Positions 1 through 7,856 of a stretch of DNA of 64,000 nt are shown one piece after another (positions within the stretch are counted from its first letter, which is position 1; each line of letters opens with the position of its first letter). The notes beneath the pieces are model-generated. The model made no database searches, had not been told where the DNA came from, and saw only the letters and a program-made list of their open reading frames with translations. The position numbers and the translations under genes were made by a program. This DNA comes from Lachnospiraceae bacterium (GTDB lineage Bacteria > Bacillota > Clostridia > Lachnospirales > Lachnospiraceae): contig JAHZAV010000007.1 of the NCBI GenBank assembly GCA_019423745.1, forward strand, positions 38,082 through 102,081, written 5' to 3'.

Positions 1-821
1 ATCTCCTGCGCGGTCATTGGTATTTTGGTACTCAGGTCAAGAATTTCGTTCTTTAACTCTGTATACTCTTTTGTGATCGCCCCTGTATCGTCTTTCAGCC
101 AGTCAACAACTTTCGCGACCTCCGCCATGTTGCTTTCAAAACTCATAGCGGCCTTTACCGGTCCTGCGTAGATCGCCGCTCCCATTGCGGCTATCGTTCC
201 TACGGTCCCCGTAAGTTGTGACTTCGTGTTCGATATGCTTTCTCTGATTTTATTTTGTTCAGTGTTCAGCCTTGCTAGTTGTTCCTGTGAGCTTTTCAGC
301 TGGTCATAGGATTTCTTTAATCTGTCGTTCGATTCTCCCAGATTGTCTGTGTCAATCCCTGACTGCCTCAGTTCTGCCCCCAGGCTTTCCAGCTTTGCTT
401 CTTGATCTGATATTCTGGCAGTGGTCTGTCGTATCTGGCTTTCATTCTTTTTCAGCTTTTCGGTGGTATTATCAACTTCGTTTTCTTCTCTGATCAGCTG
501 CGCCGTCAACTCCCCAGAAGCGTCCCCGGTTTCTTCTATCTTCTTTCTCAGCTGTTCGGCGTTGTTCTGGTGTTTCTGGATTTTCTGCGACAGTTCTTCA
601 TGTGTTGTTTGCAGTCTTTCTAGTTTCTGTCTCTGCTGATCAATCGCATTTGAAGTCTTTGTGTAACCATCCACTTTAGACTGTAAGGAATTTACGTTTT
701 TTACACTTTCTTGAAGCTGTTTCTGTGTCTCTATTGCCTTTTTGAACGTGCTGTTAAAATTCGGCCCGAGTGACGCTTTCAGCTGAAAAAGTAACTCAAA
801 TTCCTTTCGCGACCCTGCCAA
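1..821 (-). CDS. Phage tail tape-measure protein (N-terminal part)
   Basis: The tape measure spans the inside of the tail tube, sets tail length and leaves with the DNA. Only the first 273 or so codons are in the window. The start is a TTG, 9 nt after GGAGG (831-835); no in-frame ATG occurs for about 190 codons. The first 170 residues are a Gln/Glu/Lys-rich coiled coil. A small Ala/Gly hydrophobic stretch follows (GTIAAMGAAIYAGP), then FESNMAEVAKVVDWLKD, which resembles the start of the TP901-type tape-measure core domain. It follows the tail-chaperone frameshift extension by 15 nt, the usual tail gene order. Confidence 0.9.
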   Translation of the reverse strand, partial: MAGSRKEFELLFQLKASLGPNFNSTFKKAIETQKQLQESVKNVNSLQSKVDGYTKTSNAIDQQRQKLERLQTTHEELSQKIQKHQNNAEQLRKKIEETGDASGELTAQLIREENEVDNTTEKLKKNESQIRQTTARISDQEAKLESLGAELRQSGIDTDNLGESNDRLKKSYDQLKSSQEQLARLNTEQNKIRESISNTKSQLTGTVGTIAAMGAAIYAGPVKAAMSFESNMAEVAKVVDWLKDDTGAITKEYTELKNEILDLSTKIPMTAQE

Positions 822-835
822 GTTCTCCCACCTCC

Positions 836-1033
836 CTATTTTTTCTTAACCAGCTTCTTTCTTTCCTCTTCATCCTCTTTTTCAACCTCATTCGCCGCGT
901 TTATCCAGCGAAAGAAGCTGCGAATCGGAAGTTGCAGCCAGTATGGAACAGGTGTATGTGAAGCCCTTGCCATTCTGTAAGCCTGTTTTCTTATGTATTG
1001 CGCGGGATTTATTTTTAATAGCCCGCAGCCATT
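836..1033 (-). CDS. -1 frameshift extension of tail assembly chaperone (gpT-like)
   Basis: This reading frame has no good start of its own near its beginning. It joins the upstream chaperone frame through a T TTT TTA slip site. After a -1 slip, translation would add about 65 residues beginning NGCGLLKINPAQYIRK and ending in a charged tail EEERKKLVKKK. In lambda and many other long-tailed phages the gene before the tape measure makes a short (gpG) and a long (gpGT) product in this way; the T part binds the tail tube protein. An internal ATG at 971-973 could also start a 44-residue product. Function is inferred from position and arrangement. Confidence 0.75.
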   Translation of the reverse strand, partial: NGCGLLKINPAQYIRKQAYRMARASHTPVPYWLQLPIRSFFRWINAANEVEKEDEEERKKLVKKK

Positions 1034-1452
1034 AAAAAATCCCTTGCCTTATTCTTGATCTTCATGTAGTCTCTCAGCGGCAGTCTTCTAATTTCATCGG
1101 CCGCCACTCCTGCTGCTCTGGCAGCCATCATACACTGGAAAGTAGAAGAAATTTCCGGTGTAAGAACGTACTTGTTCTGGTCCTGTAATTCCGCCTCGAT
1201 CTTCTCCATGTCTTCCCCTGTCAGTTTTTCAAAATAGAATGTCAGGGATTTATACTGTTTCCCTTCAATCTCTACTGGTTTCTTGAAGTAGTGCGTATAA
1301 TTCAGACTCTTTGTTTCTTCTTTCTTCTCTCCCATGTCGATTACTCCGCTTTCCTGCGCTTTTACGATTTCTTCCTGTGCTGCCGCCTGTACTACTTCCT
1401 GTTCTGTCTCCTGTACTACTTCCTGTGCTGCTTTATTTGTGTTTTCCATCAT
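1015..1452 (-). CDS. Phage tail assembly chaperone (gpG-like)
   Basis: A 145-residue protein with an acidic, Gln/Glu-rich and repetitive first 50 residues (EVVQETEQEVVQ), followed by a compact domain (SLNYTHYFKKPVEIEGKQYKSL to RDFLMAAGY). Its location between tail tube and tape-measure genes and the slip site near its 3' end identify it as the tail assembly chaperone that coats the tape measure during tail assembly. Two adjacent ATG codons are possible starts; GGAGG at 1457-1461 fits the second (1447-1449) better. No sequence family beyond that is recognised from the residues alone. Confidence 0.8.
   Translation of the reverse strand: MMENTNKAAQEVVQETEQEVVQAAAQEEIVKAQESGVIDMGEKKEETKSLNYTHYFKKPVEIEGKQYKSLTFYFEKLTGEDMEKIEAELQDQNKYVLTPEISSTFQCMMAARAAGVAADEIRRLPLRDYMKIKNKARDFLMAAGY
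1033..1039 (-). other. Slippery heptamer T TTT TTA for -1 frameshifting
   Basis: The zero-frame codons are GAT TTT TTA, giving the canonical X XXY YYZ heptamer (the same sequence as the HIV-1 gag-pol site). It lies 5 codons before the zero-frame stop (1015-1017), and the -1 frame stays open for about 65 codons. Position just before the tape-measure gene fits the known tail-chaperone rule. Confidence 0.8.
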
Positions 1453-1522
1453 CTTTCCTCCTGATCTGATATGATTTTCTTAAAAAGCCAGCGGAGTTTC
1501 CCGCTGGCCTGCTACCTTTTTT

Positions 1523-2041
1523 CTATTTTCCCAGTGCTTTTCTTACGTCGGCCAAGTAGTCTTTACCGTTTACATAGAAGATGTAATTCAACTGGTCAAT
1601 TTCCAGCGTTTTCTTTCCGTCTATGTAGATCGCGTAATAGGTTACGGCATATTCTCCGTTCGCGTCGGACGCGGACGCTGCCGCAAGTTTTCCCGGTGCA
1701 AGTTTCTTCGGTCTTACTTTCAGGATGTGTTTGACCGATCTTATTTCTGTCTGACCTGTCCTTGTGTTCTGTTCCTGCTGCGCTGCCCTTAAATCCAGCT
1801 TGTGTACTCTGGGTTCTGCAAGTTTGATCGTATTTGCAGTGACCGTCCTGAAATTCAACGTCAGTGTCATAGCCTCAATGTGTCCCATGATCACTGCTTC
1901 GACGTTTCCGGCAATACCTGCCCCGCTGATTTCTTCCGCAAGGTTCGTGATCTCCGGCAGCGTTACTTCCGACGTACCCAGATACTCTGTCGCGTCCTCG
2001 TATACGGCATAATTTGTAATGATTTCGTCAATCTTCGGCAT
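1523..2041 (-). CDS. Phage major tail tube protein (FII family)
   Basis: A 172-residue protein that polymerises into the inner tube of a contractile tail. The N-terminus (MPKIDEIITNYAVYEDATEYLG), the GxG-rich AEEISGAGIAGNVEAV segment and C-terminal NYIFYVNGKDYLADVR match the P2 FII tail tube family as I know it. Length is close to the usual 170 residues. It lies 14 nt downstream of the sheath gene, the standard pairing in myoviruses. Confidence 0.9.
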   Translation of the reverse strand: MPKIDEIITNYAVYEDATEYLGTSEVTLPEITNLAEEISGAGIAGNVEAVIMGHIEAMTLTLNFRTVTANTIKLAEPRVHKLDLRAAQQEQNTRTGQTEIRSVKHILKVRPKKLAPGKLAAASASDANGEYAVTYYAIYIDGKKTLEIDQLNYIFYVNGKDYLADVRKALGK

Positions 2042-2055
2042 TTCCTATCCCTCCT

Positions 2056-3480
2056 TTATTCTGCCAGTAAGTTTTGCAGGTAAGATACATCATATTCAAG
2101 CACGTACTCCATCTGTACGAGTGGGGAAGGTGGTGTCAGATAGATGTGAAATTTTGCTTTTCCTGCCATCAGCGCTGTCGTCGTGTTTTCATCCGATCTC
2201 AGTTCTACTCTTCCTCCTATGATGATTTCTTCTGCCGTCAGGCTGTTCAGCCAGTCATTCAGTCCCTGTAATACCGTGTCGATCAGTCTTCTTGTCAGTT
2301 TCCGGTCCGTGTAGTTCCAGTAAGACAGTGTGACCGTTTTTGCTACCCACTTGAACATTCTTGAAATGCAATAGAAGTAGTCTACCGGATCAGTGTTTGC
2401 AGGATAGCAGGCAGTCCAGTTCCCCCAGCTTACAAAACCGTTATAGAAGTTCAGCGCCGTAATTACTCCGTTTTCATTCAGGTAATTTGCGCCCTGGATA
2501 TCCAGCACAACTTCTGTCCCGTCTTCCAGCGCCATGCTGTCAGCCTGTAACGTCTTGTTTGACGCACTTTCGCAGGGCGTTCCGCCTCCCAGTGCTTCTG
2601 TGTTGTCCGTCTGTGCAATCAGTCCGGCAAGCTGTGTGGAGTAGTTGAACATCCTGTCTGCAAGTTTCAGCTTCGGGAAACATAACAGTTCGTTCGCTTT
2701 CATAATGTTCTTTGATTTTTTCCATGCCGGAACGTCAGTATAGTACGTGGCTCCGCTGCTGCCTGTATCAACGTCAATGATTGCGTCTCCCTCAAACAGC
2801 CCGTTGATATTCTCTGCCTTTGCCGACATTACAGCTGCAACCTCACTGTCTTTTGACCAATTCGGACAAATAATAAGGTCCGGCGCTTCTGTGTATTTTG
2901 CGAATACATCGTCAATGAGTTCCAGCCCTTTATTTTTGTGCGTGGAAACATCATATCCCCCGATCACGTCCGTTTTTGCTACTTTCGATATGTCGATTTC
3001 GTCAAATGTCACGGAAGTTTCCTCGGAAACGTCCTCTGTAAACTCGATCACGCAAGCGGTATCGTCGTAGAACACTTCGTAGTCTTCCCCTGCCGTTTTG
3101 CTTGCAATGTTCACGCTGCTTGCGATCGCTTCAAGCGGCAATCTGATCTGGTTATTTTCCGGTGTGTAGCTTTCTGTCGTCTCCTTTTTATGCTTCGCCG
3201 GATCAAGGACATTTACAAAAAATACCGGGTACTGCTTATAAAGCTGGAACATCGTATAAATTACCTCGCACAGTCCATACTTCGCCCAATCGTCGGAATA
3301 TCCCAGCGCCGCCACCGCCTCTTCATATGAGTTCGCCATAATGACCTCGTTTGTCTTTCCTCCTACTGTCTGGATCGGCGCGGTTCCTACGGCGAACACA
3401 ATCCCGCTGGCTGCCACATTCGGCGTGGATACGCTTGTGGCCTGTTTTGATGTGCTTATTCCGTGTGTTACTGTTGCCAT
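2056..3480 (-). CDS. Phage tail sheath protein
   Basis: A 474-residue contractile tail sheath protein. Typical marks: N-terminal HGISTSKQATSVSTPNVAASGIVFAVGTAP, an insertion domain with DLIICPNWSKD, and the conserved C-terminal region (NGFVSWGNWTACYPANTD, FYCISRMFKWVAKTVTLSYW, GGRVELRSDENTTTALMAGK). The last part is the sheath core that binds the tube. With the tube gene downstream it shows that the virion has a contractile tail. GGAGG precedes the ATG (TATAAGGAAATGG context). Confidence 0.95.
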   Translation of the reverse strand: MATVTHGISTSKQATSVSTPNVAASGIVFAVGTAPIQTVGGKTNEVIMANSYEEAVAALGYSDDWAKYGLCEVIYTMFQLYKQYPVFFVNVLDPAKHKKETTESYTPENNQIRLPLEAIASSVNIASKTAGEDYEVFYDDTACVIEFTEDVSEETSVTFDEIDISKVAKTDVIGGYDVSTHKNKGLELIDDVFAKYTEAPDLIICPNWSKDSEVAAVMSAKAENINGLFEGDAIIDVDTGSSGATYYTDVPAWKKSKNIMKANELLCFPKLKLADRMFNYSTQLAGLIAQTDNTEALGGGTPCESASNKTLQADSMALEDGTEVVLDIQGANYLNENGVITALNFYNGFVSWGNWTACYPANTDPVDYFYCISRMFKWVAKTVTLSYWNYTDRKLTRRLIDTVLQGLNDWLNSLTAEEIIIGGRVELRSDENTTTALMAGKAKFHIYLTPPSPLVQMEYVLEYDVSYLQNLLAE

Positions 3481-3484
3481 TTCC

Positions 3485-3865
3485 TTATACCTCCTTTGCT
3501 TCGTTCGCCGCGATACTTGCCGTAATATCCGCGTAATACTTGTTCAGGATATTTCCCGGCGTTTTTACCCGGTCTTTCTTTTCTGCTAACTGTTCAACCG
3601 GGAAGATCATCTTTCCTACAAGCGGATATTCTGCGATCACGTCCGCCAGTGTTTCTCTGATCTCTTTTTCTGTCCCGATCATCACTCTGTTTCTTTTCAA
3701 CTTTCCTTTCGGCAGCTGCGGACCGATATAAACGAACGTCTTTTTTTCTTCCGTCTCAGGCTTCGTATTTTCCTTATTCTCGGTCTTTTCTTCTTTTGCG
3801 GTATTCTCTTCTACCTTTGCTTTTTCTTCCGCTTCTGCGGCTTTCTGTGCGCTCTTTACAGCCAT
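3485..3865 (-). CDS. Hypothetical phage protein before the sheath gene
   Basis: A 126-residue protein. The first 45 residues are low complexity and highly charged (Ala, Glu, Lys). The rest is a conserved-looking domain beginning TFVYIGPQLPKGKLKRNRV and containing VIAEYPLVGKMIFPVEQL. It overlaps the preceding gene by 10 nt and ends 4 nt before the sheath start, so it is surely co-translated. Position matches small proteins of unknown role between the tail completion and sheath genes of other myoviruses. I do not recognise its family. Confidence 0.7.
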   Translation of the reverse strand: MAVKSAQKAAEAEEKAKVEENTAKEEKTENKENTKPETEEKKTFVYIGPQLPKGKLKRNRVMIGTEKEIRETLADVIAEYPLVGKMIFPVEQLAEKKDRVKTPGNILNKYYADITASIAANEAKEV

Positions 3866-4347
3866 ATTTCTTCTACCTCCCTTTTAATCGTTGGTATCGA
3901 CCAGTTTGTGATCATCTCTCCCAGATAGTAGGGTTCTGTACTGTCCGGGTATACGATGTATTCCAGCGGCTTTTGTAGTACGAACTGTCCGCCGATTATT
4001 CCGGCCTTTTCAAGTTCTGATCTGATCCGTAAAATGACATTCAGCACGTCATACGCTCCCTGCCCTGCGTCCTCTGAATACGTCGCTACCACTACCCTTA
4101 CAGTACATATGCTCTCTTCCGGTTCCTTCTCTTTCTTGTCGTCTTTCCCGTTCAGAATCTGTAAGAGGATATACGGTATCTGCTGCACCTGGTCTTCTTT
4201 CTTCGGCAGCCGCATTTTATAGACGTTTGCCGTCCTCTCTTTTTCTTCTTCCGGGTTTATGTTCCTGACTTTTACTTGCAGGCGTATGTCCTTTGTCGCT
4301 TCTTTTACAAATTCTTCCAGCCGGTCCAGTAAAATAATAGGTGTCAT
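3856..4347 (-). CDS. Putative tail terminator / tail completion protein
   Basis: A 163-residue protein lying between the gpZ-like minor tail gene and the sheath, where the tail terminator (gpU-like) is usually found. The fold signature is weak: an N-terminal helix (TPIILLDRLEEFVKEATKD), then alternating strands and a helix AYDVLNVILRIRSELEKAGI followed by FVLQKPLEYIVYPDS, similar in layout to known tail terminators. Assigned from position and predicted layout rather than from a motif. Confidence 0.6.
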   Translation of the reverse strand: MTPIILLDRLEEFVKEATKDIRLQVKVRNINPEEEKERTANVYKMRLPKKEDQVQQIPYILLQILNGKDDKKEKEPEESICTVRVVVATYSEDAGQGAYDVLNVILRIRSELEKAGIIGGQFVLQKPLEYIVYPDSTEPYYLGEMITNWSIPTIKREVEEIWL

Positions 4348-4350
4348 TGT

Positions 4351-4911
4351 TTACCCTCCGTAACCGCTTAACAGTCTGTTGATCTCATGTTCAATGCGCT
4401 GATTTACTACTTCCTGTGCTTCGTCCTCCAACATTTCGATGATCCGTTCATTTCCCACCATTTGAGCGGCGGAAAGCCCCATTTTTTCTTCGATCGGGAA
4501 TCTCTTTTCCGTTTCCCTCTCAAATACTCCAATATGTCCGCTCCTCATTTGTGCGATAAAAGCGTCCTCAAACTGTGTCCCTCCGCCTTTCATTACCGCC
4601 GCGTGTACCTTTTTTCGTATTCCCGGCGCTGTAGGCGATACTTTGAACTTATAAAGCGGTATCTTGTAACCCCCGAAAGAAACAAAACCAACAAGGTTTC
4701 CCGTGCTGGCTTTGTTTACTCGTATTCTTGACGCTTCGTTAAAAGCGCTGGTCTGTACCGTGTATACCTCTTTTACTTTTTTTACTGCTCCTGTCCTTAC
4801 CTTCGACAGTCCCCGGTTGATCGCATTTGACAACGCCCGCTCTGCCCCTTTTGGAACTCCTGCCAGAATCGCTTCAACGCGTTCTACCGTTTCCGCTGTA
4901 ATTTCGATCAT
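4351..4911 (-). CDS. Phage minor tail protein Z family
   Basis: A 186-residue protein resembling the prophage minor tail protein Z (GPZ) family: N-terminal RALSNAINRGLSKVRTGAVKKV, then YTVQTSAFNEASRIRVNKA and a basic middle. Members act in head-to-tail completion and are found just before the tail terminator in lambda-like gene order (FII, Z, U). It overlaps the upstream head-closure gene by 4 nt (ATGA), indicating translational coupling. Confidence 0.75.
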   Translation of the reverse strand: MIEITAETVERVEAILAGVPKGAERALSNAINRGLSKVRTGAVKKVKEVYTVQTSAFNEASRIRVNKASTGNLVGFVSFGGYKIPLYKFKVSPTAPGIRKKVHAAVMKGGGTQFEDAFIAQMRSGHIGVFERETEKRFPIEEKMGLSAAQMVGNERIIEMLEDEAQEVVNQRIEHEINRLLSGYGG

Positions 4912-5255
4912 TCAGCATACGCCCCCAGTTCAAGTATGATCTCTCCGTCTTCATAATCGCTTTTCTGGATCAGATACGTGTTCACGGCCCCCGCTTCTTC
5001 TATCTCTATTTCCATCCCCCTTTTTGGGATAAATCCAAGATCATCCTGTGAGATATACACCAGTGTTTCTATGCTGCTTATCCCCTCTGCGTTGTCCCCC
5101 TGAAGCCGTTTCCTCTCCTCTGCCGCCGTGTGGTCAATGATTGCCGGAACCGTGTATGTTTTCCCGTCATACCATATATTGACTACCTCCGCGAACTCAG
5201 CCGGATTATTGAAAACTTTAAGGTCTTTTAAAATCTGCGCTTTGAAATCCATCAC
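4908..5255 (-). CDS. Head-tail attachment protein (gpFII-like)
   Basis: A 115-residue protein whose place between the major capsid and gpZ genes matches lambda gpFII, the adaptor that closes the head and receives the tail. The sequence has the expected small beta-rich layout: YDGKTYTVPAIIDHTAA, ISSIETLVYISQDDLGFIPKRGMEIEIE, then TYLIQKSDYEDGEIILEL. Overlaps by 4 nt with both neighbours, so it sits in a tightly coupled head operon. Confidence 0.65.
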   Translation of the reverse strand: MMDFKAQILKDLKVFNNPAEFAEVVNIWYDGKTYTVPAIIDHTAAEERKRLQGDNAEGISSIETLVYISQDDLGFIPKRGMEIEIEEAGAVNTYLIQKSDYEDGEIILELGAYAE

Positions 5256-6307
5256 AGCACCTTTGCAGTAAACCAGCTGTCAACATCATGCGGCACGGAA
5301 AGCGGCGCGGACTGTAACTGTAAAAATCTTCTCGCCGGTTTTCTCTTTACCCATGTGTCAGGTACGTATTTTCCTTCTACGGTCTTGAACTCCTTTGATA
5401 CGTCGTCGATCAGCGTGATCGCTCCGTAATACATGGAGTAATTTGCATTTGTGCTTAACAACGCCAGCATACCATCTGGTACAAGCGGTTTCTCTTCCGG
5501 TGCGTCCGGTGTTGTCCAGTCGTCAAGATACCATTCGTTGTATACGTAAATATCCATTCCTAACTCATGGATTGTTCCTACGTATGTAACTCCGTTTGGC
5601 AACTGTTTTGGCTGAATTACTGCAAGGTTGTAATTTCTCACGTCAAGCACTTTCTGTACTTTCTCGTGATTTACAAATGCTGTGGCCACATCGTCTGCCA
5701 TTACACATGCATTACAGTTTGTAAAACCTGTTTTTTGTACCTGCTTGTGCCATCGTTTCAGGTCCCCGATAGGATCAGAAGCCGCATTGCTCCATTTTTT
5801 TGTTGAAGTTGAAATGATTTCCGTGTTTGTGAACTCAAAATCAATCTCTTCGTTCAGCCCTTCTCCGATGATCGGGATTTTTCCAGTGAAGATTGACTGT
5901 ACGCACATGAGTTCTTCCCTTCTGGCGATCATCTCTCTAAGTTCCCGGAAATCATCGGACATTTTAAGTACGGCGCGTTCAGCCGGACTTCTTCCCGACA
6001 CAATACTTTCTCCCGGTCTTCTTGTCAGCAGATCGTCTACCGTAGTGATCTTGTCAGGCGCTACCAGTGGCGGTGTGTATGTTTTGGTTTCGTACCCTGT
6101 GTTCGGCACTGTTTTCCCGCCGATCACTCTGTGTACGAAAGGCGCTACTTTTCTGGTTCCTTTCACGAAATCAACGTCCACCGACTTTGTATTGAACGTC
6201 TCTTCATGTCTGAAAAATGTGTCTCTGAAAAAGGTTCTGACAGGGGGAAGTTTTTCAACGATCCTTCCCATTGTCCGCGGTTCATAAATACTTACTTCGT
6301 TTGGCAT
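5252..6307 (-). CDS. Phage major capsid protein (lambda gpE family)
   Basis: A 351-residue major capsid protein of the lambda gpE family. Visible family marks: FFRDTFFRHEETFNTKSVDVDFVKG, a Pro-rich turn PNTGYETKTYTPPLVAPDKITT and a C-terminal VKRKPARRFLQLQSAPLSVP. Length matches gpE (341). It follows the decoration protein by 15 nt. It builds the icosahedral shell after scaffold-assisted assembly. Confidence 0.95.
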   Translation of the reverse strand: MPNEVSIYEPRTMGRIVEKLPPVRTFFRDTFFRHEETFNTKSVDVDFVKGTRKVAPFVHRVIGGKTVPNTGYETKTYTPPLVAPDKITTVDDLLTRRPGESIVSGRSPAERAVLKMSDDFRELREMIARREELMCVQSIFTGKIPIIGEGLNEEIDFEFTNTEIISTSTKKWSNAASDPIGDLKRWHKQVQKTGFTNCNACVMADDVATAFVNHEKVQKVLDVRNYNLAVIQPKQLPNGVTYVGTIHELGMDIYVYNEWYLDDWTTPDAPEEKPLVPDGMLALLSTNANYSMYYGAITLIDDVSKEFKTVEGKYVPDTWVKRKPARRFLQLQSAPLSVPHDVDSWFTAKVL

Positions 6308-6322
6308 TATCCTTTATCCTCC

Positions 6323-6670
6323 TTACTTCAAAAAGATTGAAATTTTTCTAAGCGGGTCCTTAATGTCGTCGATTTCTACTCCGGACGGAAGATTGAGCGC
6401 GTCTGCGAAAAATTCTCCCGTAAGGTAATACACAACCGGGCCGTCTTTCTCTGCTGCTGCCGCTGTGATACCGATCACGTTTCCTGTAGTTGCTGCCGGT
6501 GTTCCTTCTTCTCCTGCGGGCGCGACTGCGATGATTTTTCCGTTTGTATCTTTCGTGACCGGCGTAAACTCTGCGACTGCTGCCGCCGCCACTCCTTTTT
6601 CTGTTACCGTCGGGAAATCTCCGGCAAAGAAGTTTACCGGTTCATGGGTACTTGTTTTGATTTCATACAT
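6323..6670 (-). CDS. Head decoration protein (gpD-like)
   Basis: A 115-residue head-stabilising protein of the lambda gpD family. The start chosen is MYEIKTSTHEPVNFFAGDFP, with GGAGG (6680-6684) 9 nt upstream; a longer frame upstream lacks support. Features of the family: FAGDFPTVTEKGVA, Ala/Gly-rich loops and GVEIDDIKDPLRKISIFLK at the end. It caps the trimer positions of the expanded shell. Lies between protease/scaffold and major capsid, as in lambda. Confidence 0.85.
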   Translation of the reverse strand: MYEIKTSTHEPVNFFAGDFPTVTEKGVAAAAVAEFTPVTKDTNGKIIAVAPAGEEGTPAATTGNVIGITAAAAEKDGPVVYYLTGEFFADALNLPSGVEIDDIKDPLRKISIFLK

Positions 6671-6689
6671 CGTTTTTTTCCTCCTTCCT

Positions 6690-7067
6690 TTATTTCTCCG
6701 GGAACAGCTTGTCAATCGCAGCGTTGAACGGGTCTTCTGTTTCCGCTCCCGTGACTGCTGCTGCCGCTCCAACCTCGTTTACATTACCGTTTTCAATATC
6801 TTCGTTTCTGTTGGTAAGATACTGTCCGCCCTGCTTTTTCTGCTCTGCGATGATCTTTACCGCTACTGCTTCTGCTGTGGCCGGATTTTCAAACATTGCG
6901 TCTTCTACAATGTCTTCATATCCTGCCGGGGCCATTTCTTTAATGTCCCTGATTCTCTTTCTTTCTTCTGCTTTCGCCGCATTTACGATATTTGCCACAA
7001 GATCAGGGTATGCGGCTTTCAATGCGTCTTCTGTAGTGATCGCAGGATTGCTGTTTTTCGGTTCCAT
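6690..7067 (-). CDS. Nested capsid scaffold protein (Nu3-like, internal start)
   Basis: Within the protease gene, GGAGG (7076-7080) stands 8 nt before an in-frame ATG (7065-7067), giving a 125-residue product MEPKNSNPAITTEDALK to DPFNAAIDKLFPEK. In lambda the scaffold Nu3 is made from an internal start in gene C in exactly this arrangement. The helical, acidic, Ala-rich sequence fits a scaffold. Internal initiation is inferred from the strong ribosome site. Confidence 0.65.
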   Translation of the reverse strand: MEPKNSNPAITTEDALKAAYPDLVANIVNAAKAEERKRIRDIKEMAPAGYEDIVEDAMFENPATAEAVAVKIIAEQKKQGGQYLTNRNEDIENGNVNEVGAAAAVTGAETEDPFNAAIDKLFPEK

Positions 7068-7856
7068 GTGCTTTTCCTCCTTTTCTTCTGGCTTTTTATT
7101 TGTTATACATCCCGTATTGTTTGGGCTGTTTAACAACGCTTTTGGCACTGTTTTGTATTCTGACAGGTCAATAGGCACTGTGTTTACTACAATTCTGTTC
7201 GCGTTTTCAATCACTGTTTTGCTCTCTTCAAACATGATTTCGTCGCAGAATCCGTTTTCAACTGCCGTGTCCCCTGTCCACCATTTTTCTTCTGCCATCA
7301 GGTCTGCAATTTCCTGTTCTGGCTTACCTGTTTTCATTGCATATGTGTTTACAATCGACTGTTTAATGACCTTTAATTCTTCTGCCATTTTCTCAAAGTC
7401 TTCTGCCCGGAATGTGTCCCATACTGTCATAGCCGGGTCATGGATCATAAATACCCCGTTCCTCGCTATTTTGATCGTGTCCCCGGCCATTGCGATAATA
7501 GTAGCGGCAGAAGCGGCCCATCCATCAATCTTGACTGTTACTCTCGCTTCATGGTCTTTCAGCCTTGTATAGATCGCGTTTGCCGCGAAAACATCTCCGC
7601 CGCCGGAGTTGATCCTTACCACGATTTCCGGCACGTCTCCCAGTTCCGCAAGTTCCCTGTTGAACGCTGCCGGTGTCACTCGGTCTTCCCACCAACTTTC
7701 GCGGCTGCTTATCGCTCCGTACAACAGCAGTTCCGGCGGCTTTGTTTCTGTAGCCGGAATGAAGTTCCAGAATCTATCTTCCTTCACTCCGAACGGGTTC
7801 CCCGCCTGCTGCCCCGCTGTCCGGTTCCTGCCCTGTTCTCTTCTCTGTGCTGGCAA
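6690..7856 (-). CDS. Head maturation protease, ClpP-like, with C-terminal scaffold
   Basis: A 388-residue protein with an N-terminal ClpP/S49-type serine protease (about residues 35-225) and a C-terminal scaffold part. Catalytic Ser lies in DGWAASAATIIAMAGD (about residue 115) and His in GVFMIHDPAM; the oxyanion Gly-rich turn is RINSGGGDVFAAN. The start is a TTG at 7854-7856, 9 nt after a strong AAAGGAGG; it lies inside the portal 3' end, overlapping by 83 nt, as lambda C overlaps B. The scaffold part probably also exists as a separate product from an internal start. Confidence 0.92.
   Translation of the reverse strand: MPAQRREQGRNRTAGQQAGNPFGVKEDRFWNFIPATETKPPELLLYGAISSRESWWEDRVTPAAFNRELAELGDVPEIVVRINSGGGDVFAANAIYTRLKDHEARVTVKIDGWAASAATIIAMAGDTIKIARNGVFMIHDPAMTVWDTFRAEDFEKMAEELKVIKQSIVNTYAMKTGKPEQEIADLMAEEKWWTGDTAVENGFCDEIMFEESKTVIENANRIVVNTVPIDLSEYKTVPKALLNSPNNTGCITNKKPEEKEEKHMEPKNSNPAITTEDALKAAYPDLVANIVNAAKAEERKRIRDIKEMAPAGYEDIVEDAMFENPATAEAVAVKIIAEQKKQGGQYLTNRNEDIENGNVNEVGAAAAVTGAETEDPFNAAIDKLFPEK

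Noticed and set aside
5682..6287. Plus-strand open frame of 201 codons
   Set aside because: Shadow of the major capsid gene.
6709..7572. Long plus-strand open frame of 287 codons
   Set aside because: It lies wholly antisense to the head protease gene, whose motifs are certain. Its sequence is Ser/Phe/Ala-rich as expected for a complement of a GC-biased gene, and it has no ribosome site.
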